Shown in pieces: positions 47,485 through 57,702 of a DNA stretch of 64,000 nt. The DNA is from Ustilago trichophora (Eukaryota > Basidiomycota > Ustilaginomycetes > Ustilaginales > Ustilaginaceae), in assembly GCA_900323505.1 (NCBI GenBank), contig OOIN01000012.1, forward strand, positions 930,001-994,000. The letters are read 5' to 3'. Position 1 is the stretch's first letter; each line of letters opens with the position of its first letter. Below the pieces are notes generated by a model, which did no database searches, was not told the origin of the DNA, and worked only from the letters and a program-made list of their open reading frames with translations. The translations under genes and the position numbers were made by a program.

Positions 47485-48900
47485 TTACTGATCGCTCTGC
47501 CAAACGATGACATGACTCAAATCGGCGGCATATCCACTTGGATCGTTTGGAGGAGCGCCGAAAGTGATCTTGTTGGCGCTACCTGCATCCAACTTGACTT
47601 TTACTGGGGTATCTTGAAGTACGCCGTTTGGGCTACCTCCTGTGGGGTAAGTGATGTTCTGCTTGCTACCTCCGTTTACTTGGATGGTGCCGAATCTCCA
47701 GCTTGGATAAGCATTCTGGTTGGAGTAGAATACGCTGATCCACACTTGTCCTTGATTACCGTTGGGGGTGGAGACGTTGTTGAGGGTAAACGTATTTCCG
47801 TTGCCGACATAGGTTGCGATTTGACCTGAAGGGCAGGCTGTACAGGTTGCGAACTTTGCATCAGAGTTACCATTGATAGTTGTCGTTGCTGGGCTGAGGG
47901 GAAAGGTTCGATTCTGGGGAATGGAATAGCCAGAAGTAGCAGAACTATCGGGTTTCCACAGTGGAGCGTGGACCAAATTTCTCGAAGCCAATGGATACCA
48001 AACATAACTACTCTGTTCCAAATCGGTAACCCACCAACGATCACCGAGGTAGACTTGCAACTTGTCGCTGGGACTAATCTCGAATGTATTTTGCGAGTTG
48101 TACGTGTTGTAAGCATTGGAAGCAATGTAGTTGGAATAGGTGAGGTTGGTAGTACCTAAGTTGGGGGTAGTGTAGAGAGAATTGGCGTTAGGTTGCCAAC
48201 CGGATTGATTGGAAACTACCATGTTGTACAGTCCTGCGTCGTCACGAAACACGCCGAATCCTTCGAGACGGGAGTGAATGGTGGAAACCAAGCTGGATAC
48301 ATTTTTGTAATCTGAAGTCATTTTGGCAATCCCTACATCAGCATTGCCATTGGTAGCAAATAAAAGGTAACCTTGATTGTTGTTGTACGTATCAACGTAT
48401 ACATTCATGTCCCTACTCTCCATCCCCAATGGGCTAAACACTCCATTGGTAGGACAAGTGTAAGGTCCCGTAACCTTGGATGCATAACAAACTCCGACTT
48501 TGGCCAAAGAGTAATTGGAGCTATCAGCATGGAACCATAGCACATACTCTCCAGTAGATGGATTCTTGATAAGTTTGGGTCTCTCTCCAACTTGGAACGG
48601 AAGTGATGCGGAAGGGGGTACGATGAGACCATGAGAGTCCCAATTGATGAGATCGGAAGAAGAGTAGAGGGAGAAACCTTGGAAACCATTTCCAGAATTT
48701 TTATATTCGCCAACCCAGTACCAGAGTGAATCGGTGGAATCGTGGATAAGACCGGCGCCATGGGCATTGATGGGGACGCCAGAGGTGTCAATCCATCGAT
48801 CTCCAGAGACAATGTAGTTTTCTTTGGCAGAGGTAGAGGGGATCGAGAGCAAGGTCAAGGCAAAGGTGGCGAGAGCTGTCCAGAGATTGGTGCGGACCAT
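47485..48900 (-). CDS. Secreted GH43 exo-beta-1,3-galactanase-like enzyme
   Basis: A 471-residue extracellular glycoside hydrolase. Residues 1-25 form a signal peptide ending PSTSA. The five-bladed GH43 propeller spans about 27-330 and resembles basidiomycete exo-beta-1,3-galactanase (Phanerochaete 1,3Gal43A, subfamily 24), which trims the galactan backbone of plant arabinogalactan proteins. Matching landmarks are NAHGAG, GERPKLI, WFHADSSNY, LEGFGV, YNSQNTF and YLGDRW. Glu107, Glu213 and Gln270 line up by motif with the residues implicated in catalysis there; the usual GH43 catalytic-base Asp is absent in that subfamily. The C-terminal part, about 345-471, looks like a CBM35/CBM6 carbohydrate-binding module. 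Several N-glycosylation sequons are present. It is the only obvious host-facing enzyme in the window. Confidence 0.85.
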   Translation of the reverse strand: MVRTNLWTALATFALTLLSIPSTSAKENYIVSGDRWIDTSGVPINAHGAGLIHDSTDSLWYWVGEYKNSGNGFQGFSLYSSSDLINWDSHGLIVPPSASLPFQVGERPKLIKNPSTGEYVLWFHADSSNYSLAKVGVCYASKVTGPYTCPTNGVFSPLGMESRDMNVYVDTYNNNQGYLLFATNGNADVGIAKMTSDYKNVSSLVSTIHSRLEGFGVFRDDAGLYNMVVSNQSGWQPNANSLYTTPNLGTTNLTYSNYIASNAYNTYNSQNTFEISPSDKLQVYLGDRWWVTDLEQSSYVWYPLASRNLVHAPLWKPDSSATSGYSIPQNRTFPLSPATTTINGNSDAKFATCTACPSGQIATYVGNGNTFTLNNVSTPNGNQGQVWISVFYSNQNAYPSWRFGTIQVNGGSKQNITYPTGGSPNGVLQDTPVKVKLDAGSANKITFGAPPNDPSGYAADLSHVIVWQSDQ

Positions 48901-49268
48901 GGCTGGATATTGCTGTGCCGGATTGAAGGGGAAGGGAGAGAGGGGGGTCTATAGTGTTTGATATGAGACAGGCTGGCAAGAATAAAGAAGAGTAGAAAAA
49001 ATGGTGAGGAGAAGGGACGGTCTTTATATGTCTCAGCAATGCTAAATGATCCATAGAATCCAACTTTAGCGTCAAGCTCAAGGATCGTGTGTATCGTTCC
49101 TCTAGCGCCAAAATACCACCAAGCTAGCATCAACACCCAAAGCACAGTCGTCACTCTTCTTGCTCCTTGCCGCTTACACCGAACTTGCCTGACTACCCGC
49201 TGCTCCCTTTTCCGCATGACCATCGGACTTTGGCAAAAGCTTTACACCATCGATCCACGTCGATGTAC

Positions 49269-49284
49269 TGTACAGTACTGTACA
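49269..49284. repeat. 16-bp perfect palindrome TGTACAGTACTGTACA
   Basis: Identical to the copy at 1860-1875, and preceded by a further TACTGTA (49266). It lies about 370 bases upstream of the galactanase-like start codon, where a regulatory site could act. Also followed by AAAC, like the first copy. Confidence 0.75.
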
Positions 49285-50193
49285 AACAAGATCATGTTTT
49301 AGTCGGTCTTGATCTGACCTCCTATTGTGGAACCTCGGCTAATACATCAGATCATGTGGGGAAGAAGGACATAACCGAACGGTCAACTTGCAGCCTAAAC
49401 CTTGACTTTCCTCCCTACTGGTACCAAGCTGGGTGGGCTGGATACTCGGACTCGCTCGCCACCAGAACACCAGATCAGATGAAACTTTTAGATAGCCGCA
49501 TCACCTGCGATGACCAATACCATCTGTAGCAGGAGATCAAGGTCGAAACTAGCGTCGGAAAAGTGTCGATGAAATGTTCCTGCATCGGGTTTCTTCTACC
49601 CTCATTTGATTTGATTTTTTTTTTGGCATTCGTTGTCCGAAGTACTTTATGTACTGTAAGGTGGTCCAGCCGTGTGTGTGTGTGTGAGGGATTTCCAAGC
49701 CGTTTCACTGTTTGTTTGGGTGGCTTGTATTATTGGCTCCTATCTGACGCCAGATAGTGGCAAAAGATGTCGAGAGGTAAAAGAGACCCAAAAGCAGCCG
49801 AGCATACTCGTATTAGGGATAATTGCGAGGGAGGGCACAATTTGTTCCATCATCAGACCTTTTTTTTTCCAGTTCCGCCTCATACAAAAAGGACCACCTT
49901 GTTCCGCAACCCCCTCACAAGACCGATCAACACCGAACCGCTTTCAACACATCAAAGCACTCTTGCCCACCACAATTCACTAAAGGAAAAGATCGAGAGG
50001 AAATCAAAATCGCCGACCAACACCGCAAAAACCACACTCTGTCCAACTTAGCGAGCTCTCCTTCTTACGGGGTTCGGGGATCTTTGTTTTTCTATTTTTT
50101 ACATTCTCGCTTAACGAGCGCCAGATGGCCAACAAAATACGTTTACCGATCTCAAACTAACAAAGCTCAAATAAAAAAGGTCACAAAAATACC

Positions 50194-50217
50194 AAAAAAA
50201 AAAAAAAAAAAAAAAAA
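50194..50217. repeat. A24 homopolymer
   Basis: An uninterrupted run of 24 A in non-coding DNA about 400 bases beyond the SEC62 stop codon. Confidence 0.9.
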
Positions 50218-50612
50218 CCCCCAGCACAGCACAATCCAGTACCTAGTGAGAACTCGGCTTTGGTCAAGTTCGAACCTCACCAAAAATACAGTCCCAAATG
50301 AGACAAAAAGTTAAAAATGTATCGAGAACAACACACCTCTCTACCACCATCAATCGCTAAACATCGTGAAAGATTGAACCACCAATCACAAATCATCTGT
50401 CAATTTCAATGAACGATGACCAGGCCAAAGCATGAACATTAATTTGGATTTGCGATTGCAATGTGTTTGTGGAAGAAGCGCTCCTTCTTTGCATAACCCC
50501 TACTACATTAAAAGCAAGAATGTCGATGGAAGAGACGTACGACACACGCAGAAAGTGAGCGGAAAGGACAAAAGGACAAAGTTGATAATGATGCTTCACA
50601 GTTGGAAAAAGC

Positions 50613-52039
50613 TCAGTTGATATCGTCCAAGCTGTCGGAAGCGCCTGGGCCACCAGAGCCAGAGGACTGGTTAGGAACGCCTCCATTCTGCGCTGCATTG
50701 CTGTTGGCGGGAGAAGACTGGGCAGCCTGCTGAGGAGGTTTAGGAGGAGAAGGTGGGCCAGTGGGTGCGGCACCGCCAAGGTTTGACAAAGCCTGCTGTC
50801 TGGCACCTGCACCAGAACCTGTGCTACTGGCCGACTTCTTCTTTGCTTCTCCACCACTACCAGCAGCAGTCTTCTTGGATTTCTTGGGCGGAGGAGGAAG
50901 ATCCCAACCCCAAAGTGGGATGAAAGAGTCGACGAATCCGACATCCTCAAACAGGTTGGGGAAGATCCAAATACCCGGCTTGGCCACCACTACGGTGATG
51001 AGCCAAAAGATCAACCTAACAATGGCAATGGCGAAGAACAATCCGATCAAACCCAGCGCTCCCACGGAGAGATACCAGACACCCAACCTCATTGTCGGCG
51101 GCCAGAGGGGGAACATGACACCAGCGAGCATGACAACCACCATACCCAAACCAGCAAGCTTGAGGCCCAACTGAGAACCCTCGTAGAGCCAAACGTAGTG
51201 TAGGTCGCTCTTGAACATTTGCTGCTGGTTGATCTCTACGACTTTGGGCGAGTCTTTGCCTCCGGTACTGGGTCCGCGGTCGACACGGAGGAAGAAGGCG
51301 AACGGGATGATGTTGTGCAGGCATTCCTCGGCTTCTTCCTTGGTCGTCACTTTGGGAACGTCCTTGAGCTTGGCATAAGCTGGCGAAAGAAGAGCTTTGA
51401 CGGCGGCAGACCCTTTAAAGTAGTCGACGCGCTTGCCGTTGAGAGCACCGACGCGGGTCTTGATGCCAGACTTGTTGCGAAGGAAGTTGACGACGTTGCG
51501 GGCGGGGAGGGGTGCGCTTGATTGCTGCTCCTGTGAAATGTGGGTCATGAGGAGTTCGTCATGGTCGTCGGCGGGGCAGGAGGAGGAGGAGGAGTAGGAG
51601 GAGGATTTGTGAGGTGCAAAGGAAGCAAGGGAGGGGATGAAATCGGCAGAATGGGAAGTCATGTCAATAAACGAATTCAAGTTGATTTGGCGATTGATAG
51701 TTGCATTCGAATTGAGTTGTACGTCGACAAGAGCGCCTTGCGCATCTTTGGCTGCTTCTCCGGTGTGAGAAGAGCGTCTTTGGTGCTTAGCCGCGACAGG
51801 GGAGGAGGTGGAGGGAGCACGAAGATTGCGACGACGAGCTTTGGTCATGGTTGCTGCGGCGAAGGACGGATGGTGGTTGGCTGCTGAGGCAAGAATGACG
51901 ATGTGGACATAGGAGTAGCGATGCGGCAGGGAATACCGCAGCTGACTGAGCACTGCGTCCAGCACCTTGCGGACGTGCAAGATTGTGTGGGTTGGAAGCT
52001 TTGTGTGCTGACGCGGACTAGGATGCGGAAACTTACCAT
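50613..52039 (-). CDS. SEC62: Sec62, ER protein translocation subunit
   Basis: Sec62 is part of the Sec62/Sec63 complex that drives post-translational import into the ER. Conserved core: ARNVVNFLRNKSGIKTRVGA, GKRVDYFKG, VKALLSPAYAKL. Two membrane spans follow (LAGLGMVVVMLAGVMFPLWP, then GLIGLFFAIAIVRLIFWLIT) and a lysine-, Pro- and Gln-rich cytosolic tail. The best model has exon 1 ending with the ATG at 52037-52039, directly followed by a GTAAGT donor. A 506-nt intron (51531-52036) has acceptor ATTTCACAG, and exon 2 is 50613-51530. The product is 306 residues beginning MEQQSSAPLPARNVV, as expected for fungal Sec62. The alternative is an unspliced 411-codon frame from ATG 51848 with a Ser-rich N-terminus unlike the family. 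Gene identity is certain; the splice model is inferred. Confidence 0.85.
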
Positions 52040-52952
52040 TTTGGCAAAAGTTCGAAGCTCGAGGCGATCCAGTTAAGCTTGACAAAGGCGTGGGAAAGAG
52101 TGGCGTGCGTTTACGGTGGTCCTGAAATGAAGCCGTCCCAAGAAGATGTGAGGTGGTAGGATCACACTTGAGGTGGGTGGGAGAAACTTGATGCGTTGAC
52201 GGTAGGAGTAGTCGTAAGCCCAATGCGACGACGGCAAATACGTTGATGTGCGATCGAGATGGAGAAGAGGATTGACCAACCGGATTGAAATAGAAGGTGG
52301 TGGGAAAGAAAAGAGAATGACCTGTTCAACAACACTCCTGTCTTGGTAGTGATAGAGTACAGTAATTCAAGCGGTGCAACGCCAAAGAAGTGGAGCCGCG
52401 CTGTCGGCTGATTGTGAGACTGACATTCCAGATCTTCTCAAGCCTTCGCTTTCGTGATGCTTAATTTGCAGGCACACGCTCTTCCCTTTCTCTTTAATCT
52501 CAGCGCCAAATGGGCTCGAGAGCAGTCTCTCTTTTCTCTCTGTGTGTGATGCGTTGGCATATTCAGAAATGTACTGTACAGTACTGTCCATCGCCGATCT
52601 GGAAAAGAAGCTCAATTTCAAACCGATTAGATTCTAGCCACAGGCATCACGTGAACAGAGCGCGGATGTTAGTCAGTCTAACACAGTGAATAGAAAAACA
52701 CGCTTTCCCTTCAACACGCGTCTCAGCAGCGAGAAAAAGAAAGGCAGAGAGACCAACACCTCTTCCCACCCAAAAACTTGAAATCCAAATGCGCAGTCAT
52801 CACCACCACCATCAATCACCAGCACCGGCACCACAACTCATCCACAACTACCCTCAGCATTACACCTGCTAGTCAAATCCACAAACTAGCGCGCGGGTTG
52901 CGACACCGCCTTTCTACGCTCTTGCAACGAGCAAGTGCGTCCACTTCTAGCT
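52040..52952. promoter_or_regulatory. Divergent promoter region, SEC62 / condensin
   Basis: 913 bases between two start codons. It contains TACAGTA at 52358 and a near-perfect copy of the 16-bp palindrome at 52575-52590. The 200 bases before the condensin ATG are C/A-rich. No gene is visible. Confidence 0.5.
52575..52590. repeat. Imperfect copy of the 16-bp TACAGTA palindrome
   Basis: TGTACAGTACTGTCCA differs at one base from the perfect palindrome at 1860 and 49269. An extra TACTGTA overlaps its left end (52572). It sits between the divergent SEC62 and condensin genes. Confidence 0.65.
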
Positions 52953-55900
52953 ATGACATCTGCAGCAGATGGTGGGGCCGGTGAGGCTTCTAACCCTCGA
53001 TACAACCTCGCCGACGAGCTCCTTCTCCTCCAAGATGACCCTTACATCATCCCACAAGAGGTCGCTGTCGATGACATGAATGCTTCCGAACAAATCTCCT
53101 CCCTCGACTCAGCCATCGATGCCATCACATCTAGCCCCGACAGTGTATCCACACCAGAGATCTACGACCTCATCCGATCCTACCTCAAACACTTTGCTAA
53201 TCTCTGCCCCAATGCTTGCAACAAGCTTCTCGACGTCATCGCTTCGGGCATGTCCAACGCCCTTGACGAAGCACAACGCGAATTGGACGGCGATGACCCC
53301 AACGCATACTCATCCCACGCAGAGACACTCGAGCGATATGCCTTCCTTCTTCAGTGGCTTGTCTCCGTAGCAGAAAAGCACAGCGGTGCTAGAACAGATA
53401 ATGCAGGCTCAGCAGCTGCCATCGTAGCCGCACGCGGCGGTCGTCGTGGTGCTAGTGCCAAGTCTGCTTCTGCTGCTGCCGCTGCTGCCGCTGCTGCCGC
53501 TGCCAAGTCGGGTTCGGCCAAAGCGGATGCTTGGGCATGGTCCAACTCGATTCCTGCCGTCTTGGCTCTCATGTCCAAAGCCGCTCGTGTCCGAAGCGAG
53601 CGCATGTGGACCGTCTCTGCTGCACGCGACTCGTTCGTCTCGGGCTGTCTCTTGCGACCGGCACTTCTCCTTCAAGAAAATGAGTCGTACCTCAAAGTTC
53701 AGGCCATCAAGCTCGGCATCTTCAAGGTCATCTGCCAAGCTGTCAAGGCTCACGGTCAAGCTTTCAGCGCCCAAACCAGCATCATGCAGAGCTTGCAGTA
53801 CTACGAGCATCTTGCAGAACCCATGGCAGAGCTGCTCGCCGTCATGCGTCTCGAGTTTGACTACGAGCGTCTCGGCGAGGAGGTCCTCCGTGAAGTTGCT
53901 GCCAAAAACTTTGGCGCCATGGACACAAAGAGCCCTCGTTCCTTTGGTCGCTTCCTCGTCCGCATGGCCGAACTCAGCCCACGCAGCGTCCTCAAGCAAA
54001 TCAGTCTTTTGCAGAAGCATCTCGATTCTGAATCGTACCCAATGAGAAATGCTCTCATCGAAACGCTTGGTCTTTTGATCAAAGAGCTTGCTCTCACCGA
54101 CGACTCGCTCAATGCTGACGGCGGCGACAGCGGCGCTGGTGGCGAAGGAGCAGCAGACGAGAATCGTGGCAGTGCCGAAGCTCGCAAGAAGCAGATCGAG
54201 ACCTTCTTCGACCTTCTCATCGAGCGTTTCCTCGATCTCAACTCGTACGTCCGATCCAAGCTCATCACCGTGTGCGCGCGTCTTCTCGACTTGCCCACCA
54301 AGTTCCCCAAGCAGCGCACCGAGATCACCGAAATGGTCATCCGTCATCTCGAGGACAAGAGCAGTGGTGTCCGCAAGAACGCCATCGCCCTTCTCACAAA
54401 GCTCATCCTCACCCATCCCTTCGGCATGCTCCACGGCGGTGAGCTCTCGCTTCAAGAATGGCAAAGCCGATACGATCTCGTCTCCAAAGAGCTCGAAGAA
54501 ACCGAGGGCTCGCTCGAACTTCCAGGGGAGCAATCCGTCGATCCAGGAAGCGAGACAGAGGCTGATGATGACGAGGATGAAGACATGGATGAGAATGATC
54601 AAGGCGAAGAGTTTGATGAGCAGGACCGAGACGACACTGTCACACAAGAGCACGACGACGACGAAGATGAGGACGAGGATGCACCTCGACGCAAGGCCAT
54701 CAAGAAGCCCAAGGCCAAAAGAGAAAAGGCAAAGCCCAAGAAGGGTCGCCGATCCGGTGTCGATCTTCAAGCTCTTGCTGCAGCACAGGCCGAGATGGAG
54801 CCTGTTGATGCCGAAAAGGTTATGCGTCTGCGTCTCACTAAGCGTTACTACACCGACGCCATCACCTTCATCACTCAGATCGAGACCGCCATGCCCAACT
54901 TGACCCTCTTGCTCGCTTCCACTAACAAGGCCGAGGTCCTTGAGAGCATGGAGTTCTTCCGTGTCGCCTACGAGTACAAGCTCTCTGGCGCTGCTGCCGG
55001 TGTCCGCAAGATGGTCCACCTCATCTGGACCAAGGACAACGCTCTCGTCATGGAAGACGGCAGTCAGCTCAAAGGTGTGCGTTCACGTCTCATTGAGGTC
55101 TACCGTGCCCTCTACTTTGACGCACGAGCCGACATGAGCGCCAAGGACAACGTCGCTCGTATCGCCAAAAATATGATCGAGCGCACCTTTGGCGCAACTC
55201 TTGCTGAGCTAACGTCTTTGGAAGAGATGCTCAAGACCATGCAGATCGAGAATCTCGTCCACCCCGAGGTGGTCAACAAGCTTTGGGCCGTCTACTCGGC
55301 TCCTCGTGCCATTTCGGCTGCTCAGCGACGAGGTGCCATCATTGTTCTGGGCATGCTTGCAACCGCTCGACGCGAAATCATTTCGGAACAGATCGATGTC
55401 TTGCTGCGAGTCGGTCTCGGACCACTCGGCGCTCGCGATGTGGTGCTTGCCAAGTACACATGTGTTGCTTTGCAGCGACTGGGTGGAAGCGTCAAAAAGG
55501 TCAAGGGTGCCCTCAGCGACGAGAGTGTCCGCTACCCGATGACACATCCCTTGTTCGGCCGCCTTCGTGCTGCCATTCAGATGTCTGGCGACGTGCTCAA
55601 GGGCAACAGCCGAGGCGAGTGGTTCAGCTTGGCCGAGAATGCAATCAACACCATCTACCTGCTCGGAGAGCAGCCTGATGCTCTCTGCACCGACATCATT
55701 CGTAGCATGACCTCGCGCGTATTCGGTGGTAAGGCACCGGCACAGTCTCAACCCTCGGATGGCGAGGATGCCGACGATGCAGCCAGCGACGTTTCGATGC
55801 CGGATGCCAAGCATGCCGCTTCGAGCTCAGATGCACCTGTGATGGGCGACGCGTTGCAGCTTGCGCAACTCTTATTCATCGTTGGTCATGTAGCGCTCAA

Positions 55901-57212
55901 GCACATTGTCTACCTCGAACTCGTCGAGCGAGAATACAAGCGACGCAAGGCTGAAGCCGATAAGGAGAAGGCTGTCGCGAAAGCAGTCTCCGAGGGCAAG
56001 GCTAGCCGAGCTGCTGCTGCCGCTGCTGCAGTAGAGGAGCTCGACCAGGTGGCTGGTAACGCTGAGGACGAGATCGGTGAAGTCATTGCCAGCGTCCGTG
56101 AAAAGGAGTTGCTGTATGGCAGTCGCAGTGTCCTCGCGATGTTTGGACCTATCATCAGCCACATTTGCAGCAACCCCAAGTTGTATCCCAACGAGCTCGT
56201 GCGCCGAGCCGCGGTGTTGACGCTTTGCAAGTTCATGTGCGTGTCCTCAACGTTCTGCGAAGCTAACCTCGCTTTGCTGCTCCACATTCTCACTACCTCG
56301 AAGGACGCCGTCATCCGCAGCAACGTCGTGATCGCACTCGGTGATATTGCTGTCTGCTTCGGCTCGCTCGTCGACGAGAACTCGGATCGTCTCTACGCTG
56401 GATTGGGCGATCCTGACCTGTCGGTCAAGAAGCACACCCTCATGGTACTCACGCACTTGATCCTCAACGGTATGATCAAGGTCAAGGGTCAACTCGGAGA
56501 GATGGCCAAGTGTCTCGAAGACGAAGAGCCTCGCGTATCCGATCTCGCCAAGCTCTTCTTCTCCGAACTGGCGACCAAGGAGAATGCGGTTTACAACAAC
56601 TTGCCCGACATCATCTCGCATCTGTCCATCGGCAAGCACGCGGTCGACGAAGAGACCTTCGCCCGCACCATGAAGTTTATCTTTACCTTTATCGACAAGG
56701 AGAAGCAAGCCGAAAACGTCGTGGAGAAGCTCTGTCAGCGCTTCCGTCTCACCAACTCCGAGAGGCAGTGGCGCGATATTGCGTTTTGTCTTTCTCTCTT
56801 GCCTTACAAGAGCGAAAGGTCGGTCAAGAAGCTCATCGAGGGTCTGCCTTATTACCAGGACAAGCTGTACCATGCCGAAGTGTACAAGCGCTTCCAAGAG
56901 ATTCTGGCAAAGGCGAGGGCCAACAAGACTACAGCGTCGGGAGGTGGCGGTAGCAGGAGCGCCAACAATGCTGGTGGAGCGGGTGCATCTGGGGAAGGTG
57001 CCGGTGATTTGAGAGAGTTTGAGGAGATTCTGGCACAGGCAGCGGCAAAGGGAGAGCAGGATGAGGCGTTCGAAGGCGCAGCACAGGCCAAAGTGGCCAA
57101 GATGACAAGAGGCAAAGGCAGAGGAAAGGCGAGCAACGCAGCCGCGACGGCGACGGCGACGAAGCGCAGTACAAGAGGTAGTAGGCGGATTTCGGTCGCG
57201 AGCGAGGCATAG
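52953..57212 (+). CDS. YCS4: Condensin complex subunit 1 (CAP-D2/Ycs4)
   Basis: A 1,419-residue HEAT-repeat subunit of condensin, which compacts and separates mitotic chromosomes. The N-terminus (NLADELLLLQDDPYIIPQEV) and the following helical repeats match Cnd1. A poly-Ala run (near 173-190) and an acidic Asp/Glu stretch followed by a Lys-rich patch (about 530-600) are inserted between HEAT blocks. The conserved Cnd1 domain lies at about 1060-1240 (NPKLYPNELVRRAAVLTLCK, SNVVIALGDIAVCFGSLVDE). The C-terminal block (ERQWRDIAFCLSLLPYKSER) is also typical. The tail is Gly/Ala/Lys-rich. The size fits yeast Ycs4 (1,176) and animal CAP-D2 (about 1,400). The ATG at 52953 (MTSAADGG) is the first in the frame. 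Confidence 0.95.
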   Translation: MTSAADGGAGEASNPRYNLADELLLLQDDPYIIPQEVAVDDMNASEQISSLDSAIDAITSSPDSVSTPEIYDLIRSYLKHFANLCPNACNKLLDVIASGMSNALDEAQRELDGDDPNAYSSHAETLERYAFLLQWLVSVAEKHSGARTDNAGSAAAIVAARGGRRGASAKSASAAAAAAAAAAAKSGSAKADAWAWSNSIPAVLALMSKAARVRSERMWTVSAARDSFVSGCLLRPALLLQENESYLKVQAIKLGIFKVICQAVKAHGQAFSAQTSIMQSLQYYEHLAEPMAELLAVMRLEFDYERLGEEVLREVAAKNFGAMDTKSPRSFGRFLVRMAELSPRSVLKQISLLQKHLDSESYPMRNALIETLGLLIKELALTDDSLNADGGDSGAGGEGAADENRGSAEARKKQIETFFDLLIERFLDLNSYVRSKLITVCARLLDLPTKFPKQRTEITEMVIRHLEDKSSGVRKNAIALLTKLILTHPFGMLHGGELSLQEWQSRYDLVSKELEETEGSLELPGEQSVDPGSETEADDDEDEDMDENDQGEEFDEQDRDDTVTQEHDDDEDEDEDAPRRKAIKKPKAKREKAKPKKGRRSGVDLQALAAAQAEMEPVDAEKVMRLRLTKRYYTDAITFITQIETAMPNLTLLLASTNKAEVLESMEFFRVAYEYKLSGAAAGVRKMVHLIWTKDNALVMEDGSQLKGVRSRLIEVYRALYFDARADMSAKDNVARIAKNMIERTFGATLAELTSLEEMLKTMQIENLVHPEVVNKLWAVYSAPRAISAAQRRGAIIVLGMLATARREIISEQIDVLLRVGLGPLGARDVVLAKYTCVALQRLGGSVKKVKGALSDESVRYPMTHPLFGRLRAAIQMSGDVLKGNSRGEWFSLAENAINTIYLLGEQPDALCTDIIRSMTSRVFGGKAPAQSQPSDGEDADDAASDVSMPDAKHAASSSDAPVMGDALQLAQLLFIVGHVALKHIVYLELVEREYKRRKAEADKEKAVAKAVSEGKASRAAAAAAAVEELDQVAGNAEDEIGEVIASVREKELLYGSRSVLAMFGPIISHICSNPKLYPNELVRRAAVLTLCKFMCVSSTFCEANLALLLHILTTSKDAVIRSNVVIALGDIAVCFGSLVDENSDRLYAGLGDPDLSVKKHTLMVLTHLILNGMIKVKGQLGEMAKCLEDEEPRVSDLAKLFFSELATKENAVYNNLPDIISHLSIGKHAVDEETFARTMKFIFTFIDKEKQAENVVEKLCQRFRLTNSERQWRDIAFCLSLLPYKSERSVKKLIEGLPYYQDKLYHAEVYKRFQEILAKARANKTTASGGGGSRSANNAGGAGASGEGAGDLREFEEILAQAAAKGEQDEAFEGAAQAKVAKMTRGKGRGKASNAAATATATKRSTRGSRRISVASEA

Positions 57213-57702
57213 ACGCCGCTCGCATTCAAGTGTTTGTCTTCGTTGTAATACTACTTACTGTATTCGGATATCATACTGATGTTTGTGCTTGTGTGAGAGA
57301 GGTTACAAGTGAGGGTGAGAAGAACGCGGGAATCGGAACTTCTTGTCGCGGTGTGGAGGAAAAGGTAAAGGGTTCACTTCGAAATTTCCCATCTTGCTCT
57401 CCTAAACCATGTTGATCCTGATTGATTTTGCATCTACCTTTAGAATCAGCGATCTCTACGATCTGTCCAGCGCTCAGGAGTTGTCATCACTCGAAGGATA
57501 GCATCGCATACCAGTTTTGAAGCGCAAAGGCCCACCGAATCGATCCGACCTTAGTCCTCGCTTGGAGAAGCATTCTTTCAGAACCGTTGCTCTGGACCGA
57601 CTCTCACCGTCCCCTCGACTCCCTCTGTCACAATCTGAAGAGCTCACATCCATGCATGCCAGTCCTTCGTAGCGGCTTAGCATCCGAAACCTCTCCACTA
57701 TC
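57213..57702. other. Intergenic region
   Basis: 490 bases between the condensin stop and the Rrn11-like ATG, both on the plus strand. One TACTGTA lies at 57256, 44 bases after the stop. No gene is visible. Confidence 0.55.

Larger units (their letters stand above)
48901..50612. promoter_or_regulatory. Intergenic region, galactanase-like gene / SEC62
   Basis: 1.7 kb upstream of the galactanase-like gene and downstream of SEC62. It contains a perfect TGTACAGTACTGTACA palindrome about 370 bases before the galactanase ATG, another TACTGTA at 49652, a short TG repeat near 49674 and an A24 run at 50194-50217. Open frames are short and unconvincing. Confidence 0.5.

Noticed and set aside
50268..50288. 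T-arm-like AGTTCGAACCTCACC resembling part of a tRNA
   Set aside because: The stem pairs poorly and no acceptor, D or anticodon arms can be placed around it.
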